A stretch of DNA of 64,000 nucleotides from assembly GCF_029168945.1 (NCBI RefSeq), contig NC_083604.1:48479686-48543685 (forward strand). The letters run 5' to 3'. The first letter of the stretch is position 1. The number at the start of each line of letters is the position of its first letter. Positions 20,901 through 32,385 of the stretch are shown one piece after another. The position numbers were made by a program, and so were the translations under genes. This DNA is from Cannabis sativa. Its lineage: Eukaryota > Streptophyta > Magnoliopsida > Rosales > Cannabaceae. The notes below the pieces were generated by a model that saw nothing but the letters and a program-made list of their open reading frames with translations, searched no databases and was not told where the DNA came from.

Positions 20901-23900
20901 GTGGAAGAATAGAATCAAAGGTTTAGAGGATGCCAATGGGGTTTGGAGGGAGGATGATAGGAGTATGACTAGAATTGTTACTCTCTTTTATGAAGACCTT
21001 TTCACTTCTAATGGGGTGGATTGGGGAGCCATTTCTACAATTACTGCCAATATAACTCCAGATGTAACTAATGAGCTAAATGATGAGTTGAATAGGCCTT
21101 TTAAAGTTGATGAGATTGAGAAGGCTTTGGCTAGTGTTAGGGGAATGAAGGAACCTAGACTCAATGGTTTCCACTTTGTGCTTTATCACAGATGTTAAGA
21201 CATAGTTAAAGGTGAAGTTATCGAGGGTTTGCTTGAATGTCCTGAATTGAGGATCTTCGATGAATAGATTGAATAAGATGCATGCAATTTTCATTCCTAA
21301 GGTTAAAAATCCTCACAAAATCTTTGAGTATTTGTCTATTCGTCTTTGCAATGTTGTGTATGAGATTATTACAAAAGTTGTGGCTAATCGTTTCAAAAAG
21401 GCACTTCTTTGATTATTTCAGAGACCCAAAGTGTGTTCATTCTGGGTCATTTGATCTCGTTTAATACTGTTGTGGCTTATGAGGTTCTACATTCTATGAA
21501 AAATGTACCAATGGGCGTAATGGGTGGATGTGCGCTAAGTTGGATATGAGGAAAGCTTATGATAGAGTAGAGTGGAAATTTTTGGGTGCTATGATGAAGG
21601 CTTTGCATTTTAGTGCTTATTGGTGTGATTTAGTCTTGTGCTACATTAGTTTCCCTCAATTTTCCTTTCTAATTAATGAGACACCCAAAGATAATGTGGT
21701 GGCTAGTAGGGCTCTTCGGCAAGGGTGCCCACTCTCCTCTTATCATTTCCTATTGTGTGTAGAAGGCCTCTTTATACTCATTTTTTATGCTCAAAATGAT
21801 GGCGGGGTAATTGGTTTCTCTTGTAACCGGGGGCCAAAGGTGAGCCATTTATTTTTTATGGATGATAGTGTGGCTTTTGTAAGGCTTCTATCTTGGAGTG
21901 TACCAATCTTCTAGATCTCTTTAATGTTTATGAAAGGGCATCGGGCCAGAGTGTGAATTTAGCAAGTCTTTCATCACCTTCAGTCTGAATGTTGTGTCGG
22001 GATTGAGAAGCAATATCTAAGTTTTATTGGGGTTAGCTTCTATCTTAGAGATTAGAAAAATACCTGGGTCTTCCCTCTTTTGTTGGATGAAAGAAGAAAC
22101 AAGATTTTCAAGATGTTATTGATCGAGTGTGAAAAAGGCTCCAAGGGTGGAAAGGAATGCTCCTCTCTACTGGAGGAAAATAGGTGTTGATCAAGTCATT
22201 TGCGCTGGCCATTCCTAATAACTCCATGGGTATGTTTTGTCTTCCGTCTACTCTGTGTGATGAATTACATGCTATGGTAGCTCATTTTTGGCGGGGATCT
22301 ATGGAGTGTAAGCATAACATCCATTAGAAAAGTTGGGATAAGCTTTGTATTCCCAAGAAAAAAGGTGGGTTGGGATTTCTTGACCTTGTGGCTCATATCC
22401 AGACCCTTGTGGCCATGCAAAGTTGGTGTATTCTTACTTCATCTAATTTTCTTATGGTCCAAGTTATCAAATCCAAATATTTTAAGCATGAGAATTTCAC
22501 AGAGCTGGAACTCGGTAAGGGTCGTATGTTTGGAAAGGTTTTTTTTTTTGGGGCTGTGAGGTGCTTAGACTAGGGACTAGGTGGCGTGTTGGTGATGTCA
22601 CTTCTATTAATCCATTTACGAATTCTTGGCTCCCTAGAATAACTACTTTTAAGCCTACCACGAGTAAGTCTTGTCCTCTTTTAGATTGGTCCGTGGCTAA
22701 TTTTATCATTTCAAAAAGTAGTGAGAGGAATGTGGTTTTGTTAAACAAGTGCTTTGGGAGGTGGACAATAACCTTATTCTTTCTCTCCCGTTGAGCTGCC
22801 GTAACATCAAAGATGAGTTGGTCTGGCATTTTGAGAATGATGGTTGTTACTCTGTCAGGTCGGGATACAAAGAAAATATGGAAGCTAGTTATGAAGACTC
22901 TTCTTCCCCCAAGAATGGCTCATGGTGGACAACCATATGGAATCTTCAACTTCCACCAAAATTGAAGATTTTTTATATGGCGTGTGTTTCATGGTATCAT
23001 ACGTGTGACATTTGTGTTGCTTCAAAGGAAGATTCCAGTTGATCCTCGTTAATTTCAATGTAGATATGAGCGAGAGACAATTCGCCATTCACTTTTTGAA
23101 TGCTCGTTGTCAAGAGTTTGTTGGGATGTTACCCCTTGGGTAGCCAAAGTGGCGGATTGGAGTAAGGATCACCATGAGAAGGTGATTGTCGATATCATGT
23201 GCATCAATCCCTCTTCGGATCGTGAGGCTTGCTTTATGATGATGTGGTTGATTTGGCATGCGCGAAATAGAGGGAAGTTTGGGGATCGAGTTGATCAACC
23301 CTTGGTTGTAAAGGAAAAGGTGAGTGTCATTCTCTTTGAGTTCTAAGAGGCTGTCAATGGTGTGGGTGTTACTTTGTCTGGAAAGTTCACTCACTTTCAA
23401 TGTATGGATCAAAACGATAAGCTTATTGGTGGTAATAGTTGTGTGGCCAGAAAGTAGGGGGCTCATCACTCTCGAGATGCTATGTCCCACACATGGAAGC
23501 CTTATGATCGGGACTGTTTTAAGCTCAACATAGATGCTATTATAAGTTTGGACAATTGCGCTATTGGGTTGGGGGCAGTGATTCGAGACAAAGTGGGTTG
23601 TGTGGTTTGGGTCTTCACAAAGGTGATGGCAGGAAGTTTCTCGCCTTATTCAACTAAATTATATGCTTGCTTTGATGCTCTCAAATGGTGTTACGCTAAT
23701 AGACTGAAGATTGATTGCATGGAGAGGAATTCTCTTAATGAAATCCATGCAATAAACAAGGGAAGTAGTTGTAATGAAGATGGTGTGTATTGTTAGTGAT
23801 ATTTAATATTTTCTTGAGTTCTGTAATATTGGTTCTTGTCATTTATTTTTCGTGAGAGAAATATTATGGCCCATACATTAGCTAAACTATATTTTAGAGA

Positions 23901-24013
23901 GGACTTTGATCATATCTGTAAGAGTAATATTATATGGACTATATTACTCACTTGATAGTGAGACAATTTAATTAATATAATTTTGATGATACTTTTTCAA
24001 AAGAAAAAAAAAA
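17920..24013 (+). pseudogene. L1-type LINE ORF2 (endonuclease, reverse transcriptase, RNase H), decayed and split
   Basis: Domains occur in L1 order across several frames. The endonuclease start KVLAWNT.GLGN lies at about 17925 and its end FTWSNSRGSFANVRERLDRR at about 20325. Reverse transcriptase has KLDMRKAYDRVEW (21538), RQGCPLSSYHFLL and a FMDDS catalytic box (21858; canonical F/YADD). A zf-RVT-like region (WTTIWNLQLPPKLKIF) follows at 22925 and an RNase H fold at 23482-23796 (KLNIDAIISLDNCAIGLGAV). It ends with a short 3' UTR and an A-rich tail at 24001-24013. Numerous stops and frameshifts make it inactive. A solo copia LTR at 18145-20008 interrupts the endonuclease. Confidence 0.85.
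18145..20008 (+). mobile_element. Solo copia LTR inside the LINE
   Basis: A 1,864-bp LTR in the opposite orientation to the others: it starts TGTTGGGATTTAATGCCC and ends AAAATAACTTCCAACA. It is flanked by GGGAC and AGGAC, a 5-bp target duplication with one mismatch. LINE coding resumes on the far side (GGLMLWWD before, then SDSDVQIL). No internal region or second LTR is present, so it arose by LTR-LTR recombination. A TATA-like region and plain LTR sequence lie within; there are no genes. Confidence 0.85.
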
Positions 24014-24227
24014 CATTATTTATACCAGTGTAAAAGTAATATATATATATATACGAATATCATTATACATTCTTTATCAATTTAACAATAATCATGTAAA
24101 CACGATCAATAAAAAATAGATTCCTAAAACAATATGAATCTATAAAATAACCCTAATTCATCTGTATTAATATAAAATTTCATAATCACAATCAATATGA
24201 TTAACCCTAATAATCTAACAAAAAGAG
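24014..24227 (-). mobile_element. Leader remnant of a minus-strand copia element
   Basis: AT-rich non-coding sequence lying internal to the primer site at 24228. It resembles the start of a retrotransposon leader and contains a short TA repeat near 24038. No coding potential was found. Confidence 0.35.
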
Positions 24228-24240
24228 GGCTCTGATACCA
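24228..24240 (-). other. tRNA-Met-type primer binding site
   Basis: The plus strand has GGCTCTGATACCA, so the minus strand reads TGGTATCAGAGCC. It lies 2 nt from the TGATAAG start of the LTR-like stretch at 24243. Confidence 0.7.
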
Positions 24241-24242
24241 CT

Positions 24243-24700
24243 TGATAAGAATTAGATCTAAAATACATATGGATCATAAACTCACGCCAAATTATCAAGA
24301 TTACTCTATAAATCAATAAGATGGAAGACATACTTGATTCCATGATATTAGATATGAGATGAGATGATGGGTATATGGTTTTCTACAAAAACTAATCTTC
24401 TCTCTATGGGTTCTCACTCAATTGATGAGAATGGAGGAGAAGAGTGGTTGAGATTAGCCTTGGGGACCAAAACTTTATCTTTTATTTATAGCAAACTAAT
24501 TAGAGCCCCATAAACCATAATTAGATTTACTATTGGGTATTACACATTACAAAATACATACCAAATAAGATGTTTATTGAGCTCATTTATTTAGACAACT
24601 TATTTAGTCCAATTTAAAATATTAACTCAAACAAATTGTCTTAATTTATAAGCCTACATATAACATATTGATTTTTTTTTTAAAAAAAAATAATCCAACA
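24243..24700 (-). mobile_element. Short LTR (458 bp) of a truncated copia element
   Basis: Lies next to the primer site and has TG...CA ends (TGATAAGAATTAG ... TAATCCAACA). A LINE ORF1 fragment begins immediately after. It differs from the 1.9-kb LTR family in length and sequence. The second LTR was not found. Confidence 0.5.
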
Positions 24701-24990
24701 TTTGTCCAGTACAAATTTAACATCCTTCCTATAATCAAAATTTATCTGAAAACATAAAGCATCAATCACCTCTACCTTCCAATTCACCATATTTTCCCAC
24801 ATCCTACTAAAAATAGTTTAAAACAAATTGCCATTCACTTCACACTTGGGAACCACCCTTCCGAGAAGAGTTTGTGCCCCAAACTTAGTTGCCACCTCTT
24901 CATTCTCCTCTGAATCCTCAATCTTAACAACTTGCTTGTCATATTCACCAGTTCCTCAACTTCATTTGAAGAACCTAACTATCAAACTCA
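24701..24990 (-). pseudogene. LINE ORF1 fragment (DUF4283-like)
   Basis: The minus strand reads LLGRVVPKCEVNGNLF, a stop, then MWENMVNWKVEVIDALCFQI and NFDYRKDVKFVL. This matches the pattern of the DUF4283 domain of plant LINE ORF1 proteins (LVGR.....N...F...M..IW......V....N.F.F.F....D...VL). Stops interrupt it. It ends at the LTR boundary at 24700. Confidence 0.45.
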
Positions 24991-26053
24991 ATAGTGCCAG
25001 AATGCCAATCATTTTTGCAGGTGCAAACGTCCCAAAGATAACAACAATCACGCAAGGTCCCTCGTACCATTAACCTTTCATTCCTCCTTCAAACTATGCA
25101 AATTGTACTACATTTTAATCATTTTTATCATTCTTAATAGAGTAATGTTACAAACGTGCTTGCACCTTGATTCCATTATATATATTTTTTTAATTCCACT
25201 ATATATAAATACATATTTCATTGAATTAAATAGGATGGGCTAATTAAGATGAAGTATAGTTGATTCTTAAACAAAAAGAATTTGAAATAAGGAAGTTGAT
25301 TGGTTATAGTAATTTTCGGTCATTTTTTATTAAGCTTATTTAAATTATCTTTGTAAATGTTTGAATAAAAGCTATTTTTCTTAAGAACTAATTTAAATAA
25401 GGGTTTTTTATTCAGTTTTAACTAAAAAAAATAATAATATTACAAAAATATTTTCAGCTAGCCAAATAAATAAATATACAACCTAAATAAAAAAAAATTA
25501 CACAAATACTACTTATACACACATTCAATCCAGGATCCATGCAACCTGGGTAACCATCGCGCAACTATCGTGCAACTACGCAACAACCCAACGTAACCGA
25601 AACAAAAATTCAACCAAAAAGAGAACCACCATTAATTATGACGACTTCACTTGAGAAAAGGACCAGAATCGATCAAAACAGGGGCTATTTGGAATTCATG
25701 AAAAAAAATGTAAAAAAACTACTACGAAACTAAAATTCAACCAGAAATCGAGTTTAATTTGCATAAAACTAATGTCATGACTTCAATTTTCAAATTCATG
25801 AAAGGCAGATCTCAAAGTTGAACTGAAGTTCCCATACAATCCAACTCAAGTATAATCTAAAAAAAGTTACATTTATACTATAGTAAAATATTTATTCTGA
25901 TGTATTTTCGTTGTTTTCTAAATTTCTAATGGTGAATTTGTTCATATTAAATCATGAAGAGACATGTAGATAGAGTTACGTACGTGAAAATACTGAATAG
26001 ATTTTTAATGTTTCATAACAGTTGCATTACAGTTGCATAAATATTTTGCTAAC
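24991..26053. other. Intergenic, no gene recognised
   Basis: AT-rich sequence. A cluster of GCAAC-containing words (CGCGCAACTATCGTGCAACTACGCAACAACC, seen in pieces at about 25557-25592) resembles the tandem repeat at 26054-26255 and the GTTGCAACT words at 26485-26560. The whole 25.5-26.6 kb interval may therefore be one unrecognised repeat element. Confidence 0.4.
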
Positions 26054-26255
26054 AGTTATTTCGTCTGATTGAAACCTTCGTTTGATGCAACCTTCGACCA
26101 ACCACCCAGCAACTACCCAGAAACTTTCGTCTGATTGAAACTTTCGTTTGATGCAACCTTCGACCAACCACCCTGCAACCATCGTCTGACTGAAACTTTT
26201 GTCTGATGCAACGACCACCGCGCAACCACACACCAACCACCCTGTAACCATCGTC
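26054..26255. repeat. Degenerate tandem repeat, about three copies of 56-68 bp
   Basis: The word TCGTCTGA(T/C)TGAAAC starts each unit, followed by TTTGATGCAACCTTCGACCA and CCACCCTGCAACCA. Units start near 26060, 26128 and 26184. Minus-strand ORFs across it encode a repeated GWLVEGCIK-type peptide that simply follows the repeat. Confidence 0.75.
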
Positions 26256-26654
26256 TGATTATGTAAGTGATAGTGTAAGAGGTATATTGGTAATAAAAAT
26301 CACATAAAATGTACAAATGTTGTCCACTCCTTATAAAGTGTCAATTTATATTTTTTATGCAATAATTTATTTAATAATTCCTTTCAAAAAATTTAAATAA
26401 TAATAAGGAGTTTTTTTTTTTCATTTTTACACTTCAAAACAGCTTTTTTTTTTTTTGCATTTATACAGAATTCTGTATAGAAACTCGTATTGCAACTGGC
26501 GTTGCAACTTAAATTGCAACAAAAATTCGTATAGAAACCCCTATTGCAACTAGCGCTGCAAACCACTTTAGAAACCCAAAAAGTAAATTTTAAAAAAAAG
26601 TTTAAAAAACAGTATATGAAGTAATTTCCCTAATAATAAACTATAATAATTATG
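26256..26654. other. Intergenic, no gene recognised
   Basis: AT-rich with two T-rich runs near 26410 and 26445. Between 26480 and 26570 are words built on TTGCAAC. Nothing coding. Confidence 0.5.
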
Positions 26655-26962
26655 ACATGTTTGGTTTAGTGTAATGAGAATTGTAATGGAAACATTATTA
26701 CCATTACATTGTTTGCTATCATTTTTAAACCTTTGTAATGACTTTACATTATAATGGTCATTACACTATATATTGTAATCCCCATTACATCATAAAACCA
26801 ACTATGATTACATCGTTAGAAAATATCTCAATTATTATAGTTTATTACAGAGTTAAACCAAACATGAGAATACCATTCCTATCACAATTCTTATTCTATT
26901 ACATTATCATTCATATTACAATTACCATTTCCATTACATTACATCAATGCAAACACCACCTA
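26655..26962. mobile_element. MITE-like inverted-repeat element upstream of SAL1
   Basis: The left end reads ATGTTTGGTTTAGTGTAATG...TAATGGAAAC. The reverse complement of the right end reads GTGTTTGCATTGATGTAATG...TAATGGAAAT, giving imperfect terminal inverted repeats. The interior is rich in CATTAC/GTAATG words that can fold back. About 300 bp, non-coding. A clean target duplication could not be seen. It lies about 100 bp upstream of the SAL1 TATA box. Confidence 0.5.
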
Positions 26963-27053
26963 ATAAATCATTATCTAACCTATAATGATAGGAAAATGGA
27001 GCTGAAGACAGTACAAGGCAGCACATTTCTCCCAACCAAATGGCCAAAACCAT

Positions 27054-27062
27054 TATAAAATA
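27054..27062 (+). promoter_or_regulatory. TATA box of the SAL1 gene
   Basis: TATAAAATA lies 67 bp upstream of the ATG at 27129. It is followed by a T-run and a plausible start site around 27085-27095, giving a short 5' UTR of about 35-45 nt. Confidence 0.55.
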
Positions 27063-27128
27063 GTGTTTTTTTTTTTTTGGCTAGTTCTTTTGGGTACGAA
27101 GTTTTAAGACCCACTAGAAAGTAGAAAA

Positions 27129-30100
27129 ATGGCTATAAATTGTTGGAGACTACTGCCTAAAACTCCATTTTCTACAAAGCCCAACTCTGTCCTTCCAGTT
27201 CCACCATCTTCCTCCTTCTCAAGACGAGCCTCTCTAGTTGTAGCTGCTGCTGCATTTTCCCCAATGACTTACGATAAGGAGCTCGCTGCGGCCAAGAAGG
27301 CTGCCTCTCTCGCTGCTACACTCTGCCAGGCATCGCTCACTCACTCTCTCTTTCATTATCTATCTATCTATCTGTTGATTCTGTATATAAGTTGTATATA
27401 TGAGTTTCTCTATTTCTGCAGTATGAGAAATTGCTGTATTCCTAAAGCCCAGAACACTGATTAAAGATTTAAGAATGAATTTCTAGTATGGAACATCTGA
27501 CGTTTCAAATCATCTTTTGAGCAAAACCCACGCAGATTTTAATCTAGTTTCTTCTTTTGTGTGGATTTAGCTGTTGTTGTAGTTATCGACCCATTAGAAA
27601 ATTGTGGCGATAGGTTACCGATTAAATTTACTTAGTTGCAAATCGAAATAATATTATTTGGATGTTATGGTGTTTGGGGGTTTAAGTTAATGTTTTCCTT
27701 CTAATGCCAATATGGATGGTCGTCTTTCTGCTCATATCCTTGCTGTACCTTCTTATCTTTGGCCTGTTAAGTTAAAGTATATATATATATCTATAGATAT
27801 ATATATATAGTGAAATCTAGAGGTAATAGGTCTCATTTTGTGCATTATACTTCCCATAGTTTTATTCATTACATTTAGCGAACACTAGTTGGGAAATGTT
27901 TTTGGTCAAGGATATTGATTCAGTTGATTTCAAGTTTGTTTGTTTGTTTGTTTCTCAGAAAGTGCAAAAGGCACTGTTGCAATCAGATGTTCATTCGAAA
28001 TCAGATAAAAGTCCTGTTACTGTGGCCGATTATGGTTAGTTTTTATGTATTCCTATGTGTTGACTTTTTTAACAATTTGACAATTTAATGTGTATCTTGA
28101 TTTAAAAGAAGGTACATAATTATGAGTATCATCTTTCCTTTATTACTTGTACTAAATTCAGGTTCACAGGCTGTTGTTAGTTTTGTATTGGAGAAGGAAC
28201 TTCCTACTGAATTATTCTCTCTAGTGGCTGAGGAGGTGAATATTTGGACTTCCGTAGTCTCCTTGATCTTCTTTCTCTCATTAGTTGTAAATTTAAGTTA
28301 ATCAACTTCCCCAGGATACAGGAGATCTTCGCACGGAAAGTGGCCAGGAAACACTACAACGCATTACAAAACTTGTAAATGATTCTCTTGGGAATGAGGA
28401 AGTGTATGCTGATACACCTTCATTGAGCACAGAAGATGTGCTTAGAGCCATTGACCATGGAGAATCTGAAGGCGGTGCTGTTGGCAGGCACTGGGTTTTA
28501 GATCCAATAGATGGTACAAAAGGGTAAGCTTCAAAACTTGAATTATATACAACGTTTTGAAAGTTTTTTATCTTCATCTTCTTCAAATAATATTGTATCC
28601 TCACATAAATAATTAGTGAGTAGTTACCTTATTTTTCCATGATTGAAGAATAACGTGTGGTATGTTTGAGCTTGAGTATAACCCTCATGTCGAATATCTT
28701 TTGCAACTTAAAGTCAACTTTACACCACAGGACAAAGAAGAAAAGTTGAAAGTCTGTCAAAGGATAATAAACTAGCTAACTACCAAACCCTTATTTACAA
28801 CTCTCCATGTTCTCTCTTCTTGGATAGCAGATGGTGTTATTGCTAATGTACATTCATCTAGACAGTTGTAGAATGAATGGGGAAGAGTTTATACAGTAAC
28901 ATCTTTTCAGGGACTTAATCTTTATATGGTATATTTATTTTCCCAACATAATTTTGCACTTGTGCCCACATCTAATAAAGGAAATAGGATTTTCTCCCGG
29001 AATATGGTATTGTAGAGTTTTAGCCCTTGATTTCTTTTGAAAAAAATCCTCCAGAACTATAACAATCATTGACAATTGTACCGTAGGTTTGTCAGAGGAG
29101 ACCAATATGCCATAGCTTTAGCATTGCTAGATGAAGGGAAAGTAGTCTTGGGAGTTCTTGCTTGTCCAAATCTTCCTTTGGCATCCATTAATCAACATTC
29201 ATCAGAATCATCACATGATAAAGTTGGTTGTCTTTTCTTTGCCAAAGTTGGTGAAGGAACATATATGCAGTCACTTGATGGTTCTTCACCAGTGAAGGTC
29301 GATGCCTGCTCACATTCACTTATTTCATTATGCATTTAATTATTATTTTGATAGATTTTCTCATCAAAAAAGTCAAAAAAGTAGGCATTCGAATTTTGAA
29401 ACTGTAACTTATTACATGTGTGGTGTCCCCAGGTACATGTTAGTGCTATTGAAAATCCAGAAGAAGCATCGTTCTTTGAATCTTTTGAAGCGGCACACTC
29501 ATTGCATGACTTGTCTAGCTCCATAGCTAAGGTAATGCACATATTTTGCAGTTAACTTCTAAGCTGGCTGTCATTTTCCTTAACATCTTATTTATCACAG
29601 AAACTTGGTGTCAAAGCACCGCCGGTTAGAATTGACAGCCAGGCAAAGTATGGGGCACTCTCAAGAGGCGATGGAGCCATATACCTTCGTTTCCCTCATA
29701 AAGGATACCGGGAGAAGATTTGGGATCATGCTGCAGGATGTATTGTTGTGACCGGTAAGCATATTACAGTTTCCAAGTAATCTTATTTGTCATTCTCTTT
29801 TCTTGGGTTGAAGTTGCCTGCTAGCAGATATACTCGATGCAGGGAGGTATCCGAATTTCCATAGTAAAGTAAAGCAACTGATTCACTTCTCTTCCTGTAT
29901 TTTTAACGCCTGTTTGTTGATAAACGTAATTTACAGAGGCTGGTGGTGAGGTTACAGATGCTGCAGGGAACCCATTGGATTTTTCTAAAGGAAAATATCT
30001 TGATCTTGACACAGGGATAATTGTTACTAATAAGAAATTGATGCCATCACTATTGAAGGCAGTTAGAGCATCAATTGAAGAGAAGGTTTCTTCCTTGTGA
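27129..30100 (+). CDS. SAL1: 3'(2'),5'-bisphosphate nucleotidase, SAL1/FRY1 type, 8 exons
   Basis: Exons: 27129-27329, 27959-28034, 28162-28235, 28315-28523, 29087-29297, 29433-29531, 29601-29754, 29937-30100. All phases agree, giving 395 residues, near the usual family length. The enzyme removes the 3' phosphate from 3'-phosphoadenosine 5'-phosphate (PAP) in plastids and mitochondria; in Arabidopsis this controls PAP retrograde stress signalling and sulfur metabolism. The first ~45 residues are Ser/Ala/Pro-rich with a few Arg, a probable transit peptide, followed by MTYDKELAAAKKAASLA. Metal-binding motifs of the inositol monophosphatase fold are present: LVAEED (113-118), DPIDGT (180-185) and WDHAAG (331-336) with EAGG after it. 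Intron 1 starts with GC (27330) and ends with AG (27958); all others are GT-AG. No frame damage is seen. The start is the first ATG after the TATA box. Confidence 0.95.
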
Positions 30101-30130
30101 TTCATTTCGTACCATTGACTGTTAATGTCA

Positions 30131-30136
30131 AATAAA
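30131..30136 (+). terminator. Polyadenylation signal of SAL1
   Basis: AATAAA lies 31 bp after the stop codon, followed by T-rich sequence. It is close to the stop; alternative signals further downstream (AATAAAAG near 30250) could give a longer 3' UTR. Confidence 0.5.
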
Positions 30137-30139
30137 TGT

Positions 30140-30605
30140 GTCAATATAAGAATTTGTGTTTTTTTATGTTTGGCAAGTCATGAGACAGAGGTGGATATGT
30201 TTTCATGTAAGCCTCATGATTATCCAAACCTGAACATGCTTGAAACTTCAATAAAAGTGATTTCTTCCCATTATTGGGAGTTGCTATGGCCAAATTTTGT
30301 TTAAGATAAATTATATAATGTGAGGAATAAGTAGAAAAAGACTGTTTGTAACTTCAAATGAAAGTGATTTTCCCTTCGTTAACGTTTTAATTATTGTTAT
30401 TGTAGAGACATTACTTTTTACAATACACCGAATTTCAGTTATTAAATAGACTCTCTTTGCCTGGAACTTTGGTTCTGAGTTTACAATAACACATCGTAAA
30501 AAGTGAAGAAAAATGAGTTTTTTTTAGTAGTGCTTTTCCTTTACATTGGGACTTTGAAATGGTGATATAATATGAATTTGACAAAAAAAAAAATATCCAT
30601 AATGT
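30140..30605. other. Short intergenic stretch downstream of SAL1
   Basis: Contains the probable SAL1 3' UTR and AT-rich sequence. An A-run at 30582-30591 precedes the LINE insertion. Nothing else recognised. Confidence 0.5.
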
Positions 30606-32385
30606 GTTTTTTTTAATGCAAATAACAACTTTATTAGATGCAAACTTCAGCTACCAGACAAGGTAGCAAATCAGTAGGAATAGACTCCATATTAAAAAAA
30701 CAATCAGGATATAACATAGCAATTAAGATATAACATAGTAACTTTCGCGAACTTATGAACCACCACATTGTCAGATCGATTAACAAAAGAAACCAACACA
30801 TTCCTCAAACTTGCAAGCAAGTTTTTACACTCATTAATAATCACCCCAAATAAAGAAACCATAGATAAAGGACTCTGTAAAGCTTGTACTAAACATAAAC
30901 AATCAGTTTCCACTTTACACTATTGAAAGCTTGATTTCTTTATCCAACTAAGAGCTTCCCGAACACCAATGGCTTCAGCAAGGGCAGGTTCCACTTGGGC
31001 ATGAGCTAAGATGGTACGTCCTTCAATCAACATGTTGTTGTTGTCTCTAGCAACCATACCCAAACCATAGCTCCGTCCCTCGTAAAATATTCCTGTGTCG
31101 ACATTAATCCTCACACTATTTGCTTCATGAGAAACCCAATGCCCATTTCCAACCGTAAGCTAACTTGAAGCCTGTGTTGTATCATTTTTTCGAGCATCAA
31201 TCCGTTGGTGAAGATAAGTTTTTGCAACAACAACTATATTATCAGGTCGCACCCCTTTTCGATTCCATACAAAATCATTCCTTGCACCCCAAATCGCCCA
31301 ACAAGTGACTGCCAACATACATTTCAGGTCATTGTTAACTGCTTGAAACGCCTCCCTACACCAGTCAAAAAAAGTAGCTCCAGGAGTCGTTTGAGTGCAT
31401 ATTCCCACACTGTCTCAGCATGTCCTGATTACACTGCAAGTGACTAAGCAATGGAGAACGGTCTTCTCATGCTGACAACAGATCAGGCAAATGCTTGATA
31501 CATCAACCCGCTTGATACAGAGGTGTGTAAGGGTCGGCAGACAATTCGCACCAGCCCTCCACACCAGGTTAGAAACTTTTGGAGGAAGTTTCAGGCTCCA
31601 AAGTTTACTCCAGAACAAAGACGCTTCATCCTCGAACCATCTGCCTTTTAATTTTTGGAATGTTGAGTATGCACTCTTAACAGAGTACATACCCGAAACC
31701 TCTTTACACCAGAACAAGTGGTCAACGGTTGATGTGAGTTTCAATGGGATACTAAGAATCAATTGTTGATCCCTATCATTGAAGAGATCTGCAACTATTT
31801 CTTTATCCCAAGTTAAATCATCCAAAGTAATTAAATTAGACATAGACGCACCAGCAAGAGCATGGTGGTCCGATTCCACCATGGGGTTGCTGTCATCAAG
31901 TAGCCACGACTCACCAAGAACTGGGATAAAACTTCCATTGCCTATGCATTATCTAATGCCACTCTTCAACAGGTCTTGAGATTCTAGAATGCTTCCCCAC
32001 ACAAAGCTCGAATTGGCTCATATTTGGGAAAATAAAAACGTACCATGTGGAAAGTATATAGCCTTAAACACCTTTGACACAAGAGAGTTTGGCTTTGTCA
32101 AGATTCTCCAACCATGCTTACCTAATAATGCAAGATTAAAATCGTGCAAGTCACGGAACCCCATGCTGCCACCGTTTTTGTGTTTACTTAGTTTGTCCCA
32201 CGACATCCAATGAAATTCTTTTCGATCTCTATTAGACTGCCACCAGAACTTATTCATAAGCTTCTCAATTTCTCGAGTGATATCAAGGGGTAAAAGCAAC
32301 ACACTCATGGCGTAACTCGGTAATGATTGGACCACAACCTTCACTATCACTTCAATATCTCGTATGTGTTTTAAGAAGATGGATA
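30606..32385 (-). pseudogene. 5'-truncated L1-type LINE ORF2 (RT end, zf-RVT, RNase H)
   Basis: Read on the minus strand, the C-terminal part of a LINE reverse transcriptase comes first (32350-32018: SYAMSVLLLPLDITREIEKL and GGSMGFRDLHDFNLALLGKH). Next is the zf-RVT region (31882-31415: FWSKLWSLKLPPKVSNLVWR). The RNase H domain is split between two ORFs (31114-30920: MRINVDTGIFYEGRSYGLGM; 30913-30704). It ends in a T-run on the plus strand at 30606-30613, the A tail of the LINE. Truncated before the RT catalytic core, with several stops, so inactive. AATATCCATAATGTG on the left and AATATCTCGTATGTG near 32354 on the right may be a diverged target duplication. Confidence 0.85.

Noticed and set aside
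26027..26316. Three minus-strand ORFs with repeated GWLVEGCIK-type peptide
   Set aside because: They are frames of the tandem repeat at 26054-26255; no start context and no family.
27129..27464. A 111-codon protein ending in intron 1 of SAL1
   Set aside because: It is exon 1 read through into the intron; splicing at 27329/27959 restores the conserved family sequence.
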